From an uncultured Slackia sp. (GTDB taxonomy: Bacteria > Actinomycetota > Coriobacteriia > Coriobacteriales > Eggerthellaceae): a stretch of DNA of 64,000 nucleotides. How positions within the stretch are numbered: the first letter of the stretch is position 1; every line of letters starts with the position of its first letter. Where the stretch lies: positions 1 to 64,000 of the forward strand of contig CAKUIK010000004.1 in assembly GCA_934661005.1 (NCBI GenBank). Direction: 5' to 3'. Position numbers and translations under genes: made by a program. Shown here piece after piece: positions 59,556 through 64,000 of this stretch. The notes under the pieces are model-generated. The model was not told where the DNA came from. It ran no database searches and worked only from the letters and a program-made list of their open reading frames with translations.

Positions 59556-60479
59556 ATGGCCAAGCATGGGAAGCACGCTCGCGTCCAGGAAACGGACGCC
59601 GAGCTCATCGACGGCGCATCCGCCCAAGCATCGCCGGAGTACGAGGAGTCCGACAACAATACGCCCGAGGCAACCAAGGGCGTTTCGGCTCATCAAAAGA
59701 AGTCGAAGCGCATGCGCACGGTGCTCATCGTCGTGAGCGTGGTGCTCGTGGTGCTCATCGCCGCGCTGTGCTATTTCGCGTTTATGCTGTATCAAGAAGC
59801 GAGCGATGTTGCGAATCAGGCTTCGAATTCCGCTACCGCCACGCTGAAAGATACCGCCGAGGCAACCGACGCGAAAAAGCAGGGCAGCCGCCTTACCGCT
59901 CCGAATTTGGTGGCCTTGCTCGGCTCGACGGAAGATGAGGCCATTTCGAAGGTTGGGCGCGGCGCCACGGTGGCGAGCTCTTCCGACATAACCGAGGAAA
60001 AAGGCGAAGGCGACTCGAAAACCACGGAAGTCGTTGGCAAAACGGTGACGCTTGCGCTTACGGAACAGCAGGCCGACTCTAAAGGCAATACTCCGTCGGT
60101 CTATCTCACGCTTGATAAAGATGGAAAAATTACCCAGGCAGGCTATTCGGCCGCTATGTCGACGCTGGGATACGGCGATGTGAGCTTCTCAGACGCGGTA
60201 ACCGAGAAGCATGTCGTCGAGACCCTGCTCGGTGATGCGGGCCTCACGGTTGAAGAAGGCTCGGTCGAACTCCCCTCCGCCGATGAGTATCGAACCTATG
60301 CAGACGATGGAAAGACTATCGCTCAGGAGCAGTACACATTCTCGGGCGAAGCAACCGCCGCCCTCGATGGGGCCCAACATGCGTGGCAGTGCCGCCTGAA
60401 CTATGACTATTCGGCAGCGAACGTTTCGAACAATCTGGCCGATACGCTCAGGCTCTTCTATGTGTATGTGAACGCGTAG
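59556..60479 (+). CDS. single-pass membrane protein of unknown function
   Basis: The 307-residue protein has a charged N-terminal segment (1-50), one membrane segment (TVLIVVSVVLVVLIAALCYF, about 56-75) and a large extracytoplasmic domain. The latter contains APNLVALLGSTEDEAISKVG, reminiscent of PASTA-type stretches but not clear enough to assign. I chose the ATG at 59556 because GAAAGGA precedes it. It follows the small membrane protein and lipoprotein genes, so the three may form one unit. The terminator at 60496-60524 ends it. Confidence 0.7.
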   Translation: MAKHGKHARVQETDAELIDGASAQASPEYEESDNNTPEATKGVSAHQKKSKRMRTVLIVVSVVLVVLIAALCYFAFMLYQEASDVANQASNSATATLKDTAEATDAKKQGSRLTAPNLVALLGSTEDEAISKVGRGATVASSSDITEEKGEGDSKTTEVVGKTVTLALTEQQADSKGNTPSVYLTLDKDGKITQAGYSAAMSTLGYGDVSFSDAVTEKHVVETLLGDAGLTVEEGSVELPSADEYRTYADDGKTIAQEQYTFSGEATAALDGAQHAWQCRLNYDYSAANVSNNLADTLRLFYVYVNA

Positions 60480-60495
60480 GAAATCAAAATCTATG

Positions 60496-60524
60496 AAAAC
60501 CCGCCGCATGGCGGGTTTTCTTTT
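60496..60524 (+). terminator. terminator before the his operon
   Basis: A 10-bp stem AAAACCCGCC/GGCGGGTTTT with a GCAT loop is followed by CTTTT. Confidence 0.92.
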
Positions 60525-60566
60525 ATGAAGAGCGGAAGCATAACGCAATACTCGACCACTCTACTG

Positions 60567-60591
60567 TGGTAAAGTGTCTAACACGTTACCA
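60567..60591 (+). promoter_or_regulatory. palindromic operator before hisZG
   Basis: TGGTAA-a-GTGT-cta-ACAC-g-TTACCA is a 25-bp near-perfect palindrome (10 of 11 arm positions pair), 26 bp before the GTG start of hisZG. It is well placed to overlap the promoter. The regulator is unknown; a histidine-responsive repressor is the obvious guess. Confidence 0.6.
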
Positions 60592-60617
60592 AACATGAAA
60601 GGTGAAGGTGGCAAGCA

Positions 60618-62234
60618 GTGAGGCCTATTACCGCCCGGGGATTCCGAGACATCATGCCCGATGAGGCTCTTGAGCGTGAGCGCATAACGCGCATCGTGAG
60701 CGATGGTTTCGCGTCTCATGGATACCTGCCGGTCGAGACGCCCCTGCTTGAAGAGCAATCTTCGCTGGCGATGGCCGGCGGAACCGCCGCAACTCCCTTC
60801 CAGCTTTTCGACGGCGATGGCCGTTTGCTTGTGGTAAGAAGCGATCTCACCATGCCCATCGCGCGCCTGGTCGCAACGCGCTTGGCGCATGCGGAAGCGC
60901 CCATCCGTCTGCGCTATGCCGCGCCTGTCGTGCGCGAGCAGGCTCAGTACATGGCCCGTTCTCGCCAATTCACGCAGCTCGGCATCGAACTGATTGGTGC
61001 AAGCGGCGTCGATGCCGATTTCGAGGTCGTGTCCATGGCGGCCGAGGCGCTTGGTGCCGTGGGTGTTTCCGATTGGCGCATTGTATGCGGCAGCGTTCGC
61101 CCCATGAACGAGCTTCTCGCGGCGGCGGGTATTGTCGATCCTGTGCGCGAAGAACTCCTTTCGTGCGTGCATGCGTCCGATTTCGTCGATCTTGATGCGG
61201 CGCTTTCGAACGTTGACGCGCCCGAAAGCCTGGTGAACGCGATAGCGACTTTGCCCCGCATCAGTGGCGGCGTCGAGGCGCTCGATGCAGCTGCCGCGGT
61301 GCTTTCGGCGGCAGGCATCGCCGACGGCGGCGTTTCGGAGCTGCGCGCGCTGTTCGATTCGGCGCAAAAAGCGGGCTTTGGCGATAACCTCGCCGTTGAT
61401 TTCTCGGTCATGAACTCTTTTGGCTACTACACAGGCCTCGTGTTTTCCGCATACGCCAAAGGCACTTCGGCGCCCCTTGGTTCAGGCGGCCGCTATGACG
61501 AGGCGTTTTCGCAATTGGGCGAGCGCGATTTGCCCTCGGCGGGCTTCGCTCTTTCGCTCGAGCAAATCGAAGAAGCCGTCGCGAGCGACGCCGCGCCGCG
61601 CCCACTGCGCATCGCGGTGCCGAAGGGGTCGCTTTTCGCCGACACGGTTGCGGCGCTTGCGGATGCGGGGCTCGATACAGAGCCGCTGCATGATGTGGGC
61701 CGACACCTTATCGTGCATGGCCGGGGCGTCGACTACGTTATCGTGAGGCCCACCGACGCCCCTGCTTTCGTTGCTTCTGGCGGCGCCGATTGCGGCATTT
61801 GCGGCCGCGATTCCCTCGTCGAGGCGGGCCTCGATTTGGTGCAGCTCATCGATCTTGGCTATGGCGCATGCCGATTCGTGGTCGCCGAGCCCGCGAGCGC
61901 GAAAGGCGCGGCCGATGCTGCGTACGCGCGCCGCGGTTCCATTCGCGTGTCGACGAAGTATCCGCGCATTACTCAGGCATACTACGACCGAATCGGCGTG
62001 CAAGCCGACATCGTCACGCTCCACGGCAATATCGAGCTCGGCCCTATGGTGGGCCTGTCCGACCGCATCGTCGACATCACGGCAACGGGCACCACGCTAC
62101 GTGAGAACGATTTGGTCATCGTCGATGAGGTGCTGAAGTGCTCCGCCCGCTTCTTTGCGAGCCCGACGAGCATTCGCTGCGATGAAAGAATCCGCGACCT
62201 AGCATCTAGGCTGGCCGCTTCGAGAAAGGCATAG
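60618..62234 (+). CDS. hisG: HisZ-HisG fusion (ATP phosphoribosyltransferase)
   Basis: This 538-residue chain joins a HisZ regulatory subunit (about 1-325; aminoacyl-tRNA synthetase-like, with RPITARGFRDIMPDEA and SRQFTQLGIELIG) to a short-form HisG catalytic domain (about 330-538; PLRIAVPKGSLFADTV, DYVIVRPTDAPAFVA and DIVTLHGNIELGP). Short HisG normally needs separate HisZ for activity and histidine feedback; here both are in one polypeptide. The GTG start has AAGGTGG upstream. It starts the his operon and catalyses the first step, ATP with PRPP. Confidence 0.93.
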   Translation: MRPITARGFRDIMPDEALERERITRIVSDGFASHGYLPVETPLLEEQSSLAMAGGTAATPFQLFDGDGRLLVVRSDLTMPIARLVATRLAHAEAPIRLRYAAPVVREQAQYMARSRQFTQLGIELIGASGVDADFEVVSMAAEALGAVGVSDWRIVCGSVRPMNELLAAAGIVDPVREELLSCVHASDFVDLDAALSNVDAPESLVNAIATLPRISGGVEALDAAAAVLSAAGIADGGVSELRALFDSAQKAGFGDNLAVDFSVMNSFGYYTGLVFSAYAKGTSAPLGSGGRYDEAFSQLGERDLPSAGFALSLEQIEEAVASDAAPRPLRIAVPKGSLFADTVAALADAGLDTEPLHDVGRHLIVHGRGVDYVIVRPTDAPAFVASGGADCGICGRDSLVEAGLDLVQLIDLGYGACRFVVAEPASAKGAADAAYARRGSIRVSTKYPRITQAYYDRIGVQADIVTLHGNIELGPMVGLSDRIVDITATGTTLRENDLVIVDEVLKCSARFFASPTSIRCDERIRDLASRLAASRKA

Positions 62235-62239
62235 GCATT

Positions 62240-63616
62240 ATGAAGACCATCACGCTCAACCCGGGTGAACGCCTCGCGGCGGGCCAGCTTCCGCGCCAAG
62301 GGGTATTGCCCGCGTCTATTATGCAGTCGGCCCAGGCCATCGTCGATGACGTGCGCGAACGCGGTGATGTCGCCCTGCGCGAGTACTGCAAGAAATTCGA
62401 TGGTGTCGACGTCGACGATTTCCGCGTCGACCCTAAGCTTATGGACGAAGCCGTCGAGGCGGTTGACCCGGCGTTCATCGAGGCCCTGAAGAAAGCGGCG
62501 GCGCAGATTCGCGAATTCCACGAGCGTGAAGTTGAGCAGTCGTGGTTCACGTCGCGCGCCGATGGCACTATTCTGGGCGTCAAAGTCACGCCTGTTTCCG
62601 CCGCGGGCGTCTATGTCCCGGGCGGTCGCGCGCAGTACCCCTCCACGGTGCTTATGGACTGCATTCCTGCAAAGGTCGCGGGCGTGAAGCGAGTCGTCAT
62701 GGTTACTCCGCCGCAGAGAGAGGGCGGCATTTCGCCGTACACGCTCGCCGCAGCCAAGGTCGCGGGCGTCGATGAAATCTATGCCGTGGGCGGCGCCCAG
62801 GCTATTGCCGCGTTGGCATATGGCACCGATTCCATTCCGAAAACCGCGAAAATCGTTGGTCCCGGCAATGCGTTCGTTGCCGCTGCGAAGAAAATCGTCT
62901 CGGGCGATGCGGGCATCGATATGGTCGCGGGCCCGTCTGAGGTTTGCGTTCTGGCCGACGCGACGGCCGATGCGACCGTCGTGGCCGCCGACCTTATGGC
63001 GCAGGCCGAGCACGACCCGCTGGCCACGTGTTATTTGGTCACCTGCGACGCCGCGTTCGCCGAAAAGGTGCAGGGCCGCTTCGCCGAGCTTTTGGCGGCA
63101 AGTCCGCGCGCCGAAATCACGAGCGCGTCGCTTGACGACCAAGGCGTGGTCGTCGTGGCCGCCGACCTTGAGGCCGCCATCGATGCCGTGAACGTTATTG
63201 CCCCCGAACACCTTGAGCTGCACTGCGACAACGCCATGGGCTTGCTCGGCAAAATCGAGAACGCGGGCGCCATCTTCGTGGGCCCGTGGAGCTCCGAGCC
63301 TCTGGGCGATTATGTTGCCGGCCCCAATCACACGCTTCCTACGGGCGGCACGGCGGCGTTTTCCAATCCGCTTTCCGTGCAGGACTTCATTACGCGCTCG
63401 TCGGTCATTTGCTACACCCCCGAAGGCCTCATGAACGACGCTCCCGCCACGCAAACCATGGCGCAGGCTGAAGGCCTGTGGGCGCATGCGCTTTCGGCTG
63501 GGCTTCGCCGCAAGATGATCGAGGAAAACCTCGAAGGCTTCGATGGCGTCGATTTGAGCGACATCAACCGCATCGCGTGGCCGGTCGATTTGGCTGCTCC
63601 CAAAAAGGCGGAATAA
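62240..63616 (+). CDS. hisD: histidinol dehydrogenase
   Basis: HisD oxidises histidinol to histidine in two NAD-dependent steps. The 458-residue protein shows the family stretches GVYVPGGRAQYPSTVLM, VGPGNAFVAAAKKIV and MVAGPSEV, and the zinc and active-site histidines around APEHLELHCDNA and GPNHTLPTGGTAAF. It starts five bases after hisZG and ends three bases before hisC, so the three genes form one operon. An N-terminal extension of about 20 residues precedes the usual start region. Confidence 0.97.
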   Translation: MKTITLNPGERLAAGQLPRQGVLPASIMQSAQAIVDDVRERGDVALREYCKKFDGVDVDDFRVDPKLMDEAVEAVDPAFIEALKKAAAQIREFHEREVEQSWFTSRADGTILGVKVTPVSAAGVYVPGGRAQYPSTVLMDCIPAKVAGVKRVVMVTPPQREGGISPYTLAAAKVAGVDEIYAVGGAQAIAALAYGTDSIPKTAKIVGPGNAFVAAAKKIVSGDAGIDMVAGPSEVCVLADATADATVVAADLMAQAEHDPLATCYLVTCDAAFAEKVQGRFAELLAASPRAEITSASLDDQGVVVVAADLEAAIDAVNVIAPEHLELHCDNAMGLLGKIENAGAIFVGPWSSEPLGDYVAGPNHTLPTGGTAAFSNPLSVQDFITRSSVICYTPEGLMNDAPATQTMAQAEGLWAHALSAGLRRKMIEENLEGFDGVDLSDINRIAWPVDLAAPKKAE

Positions 63617-63619
63617 CTC

Positions 63620-64000
63620 ATGGCCCAGCTTTCCGATCGCATTCGCGCGCTCATGCAGCCTCATTTGGCGAGCATCGAGCCTTACGATCCGAATTTCACG
63701 CCTTGTCGGGTGAACCTTTCGGCGAATGAGAACACCTATTCCATGCCCGCTGCGGCGCGCGCGTCTATCGACGCCGCGCTTGCGGTCATGGCGCTTAACC
63801 GATATCCCGACCCTATGTCGAATGAATTGCGCGCGGAAATCGCCGCATGGCACGGCGTCGATCCATCGTGGGTATGTGTAGGCAACGGCGGCGATGAGCT
63901 GCTCTATAATTTCCTGCTCGCTTTTGGTGGGCCGAATCGCACGCTGCTCAATTGCCCGCCGTGTTTTTCGGAATATGCGTTTTTCGCTTCCCTTGCGCAA
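63620..64000 (+). CDS. hisC: histidinol-phosphate aminotransferase, 5' part
   Basis: This frame runs off the right edge after 127 codons. The N-terminal part of HisC is clear: VNLSANENTYSMPAAARASI, LNRYPDPMSNELRAEIAAW and VCVGNGGDELLYNFLLAF, all typical of the fold-type I PLP aminotransferases of histidine synthesis. It lies three bases after hisD. The PLP lysine lies beyond the window. Confidence 0.93.
   Translation, partial: MAQLSDRIRALMQPHLASIEPYDPNFTPCRVNLSANENTYSMPAAARASIDAALAVMALNRYPDPMSNELRAEIAAWHGVDPSWVCVGNGGDELLYNFLLAFGGPNRTLLNCPPCFSEYAFFASLAQ

Noticed and set aside
1..64000. CRISPR arrays, prophage, or replication origin
   Set aside because: No regularly spaced repeats of the right size, no phage structural genes or integrase, and no DnaA box cluster or dnaA/dnaN neighbourhood were seen.

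Overview
The window looks like chromosome from a high-GC, anaerobic member of the Coriobacteriia (Actinomycetota), most likely Eggerthellaceae. The evidence is the GC-rich third positions with GGAGG-type ribosome binding sites, the anaerobic ribonucleotide reductase pair NrdD/NrdG, a FeoA-FeoB fusion, L-lactate dehydrogenase, a HisZ-HisG fusion, and a DUF3516-type Ski2-like helicase. The family assignment is inference from gene content, not a database match.

Layout. Positions 1-4.3 kb carry the riboflavin operon ribD-ribE-ribBA-ribH on the minus strand, headed by an FMN riboswitch and a terminator hairpin. Positions 4.5-9.9 kb hold murB, a PAP2 phosphatase, ldh and feoAB. Positions 10-13 kb hold the methionine genes metY and metA, transcribed divergently. 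Positions 13-21 kb are housekeeping genes: a thioesterase, a MoeA-like protein, an Uup-like ABC-F protein, a YigZ/IMPACT protein, trpS, dtd, a HAD phosphatase, tRNA-Pro and tRNA-Gly. Positions 21-27.7 kb hold a double MarR regulator, nrdD behind two NrdR boxes, a CDF exporter behind a NiCo riboswitch, nrdG and apt.

Positions 27.9-36.6 kb form a pilus island: a giant VPDTG-anchored surface protein, a signal-peptidase-like protein that has lost both catalytic residues, a major pilin (VPLTG), a class B sortase, and a convergent GHKL/LytTR two-component system. Positions 36.8-48.3 kb are dominated by ABC systems (a CydDC-like fusion, a MacB/FtsX-type pair and a half-size exporter) plus a Ski2-like helicase. 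Positions 48.5-57.8 kb hold helD, a LOG-family protein with a small basic protein coupled to it, a radical-SAM/DUF4130 DNA-metabolism pair separated by a C69 dipeptidase, a membrane GT2 glycosyltransferase and comF. Positions 57.8-64 kb hold a possible structured RNA, a solute-binding lipoprotein, two membrane proteins of unknown role, and the start of the histidine operon (hisZG-hisD-hisC) behind a strong palindrome.

The most unusual signals are listed here. (1) A family of interspersed elements has a conserved core of about 90 nt flanked by arms that differ from copy to copy but are self-complementary within a copy; the clear copies lie between convergent genes. (2) The pilus operon contains a catalytically dead SipA-like signal peptidase homologue. 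(3) A 190-bp MITE-like element has 28-bp terminal inverted repeats. (4) The CDF exporter has a NiCo riboswitch. (5) The radical-SAM gene has a LexA-like box between its -35 and -10.
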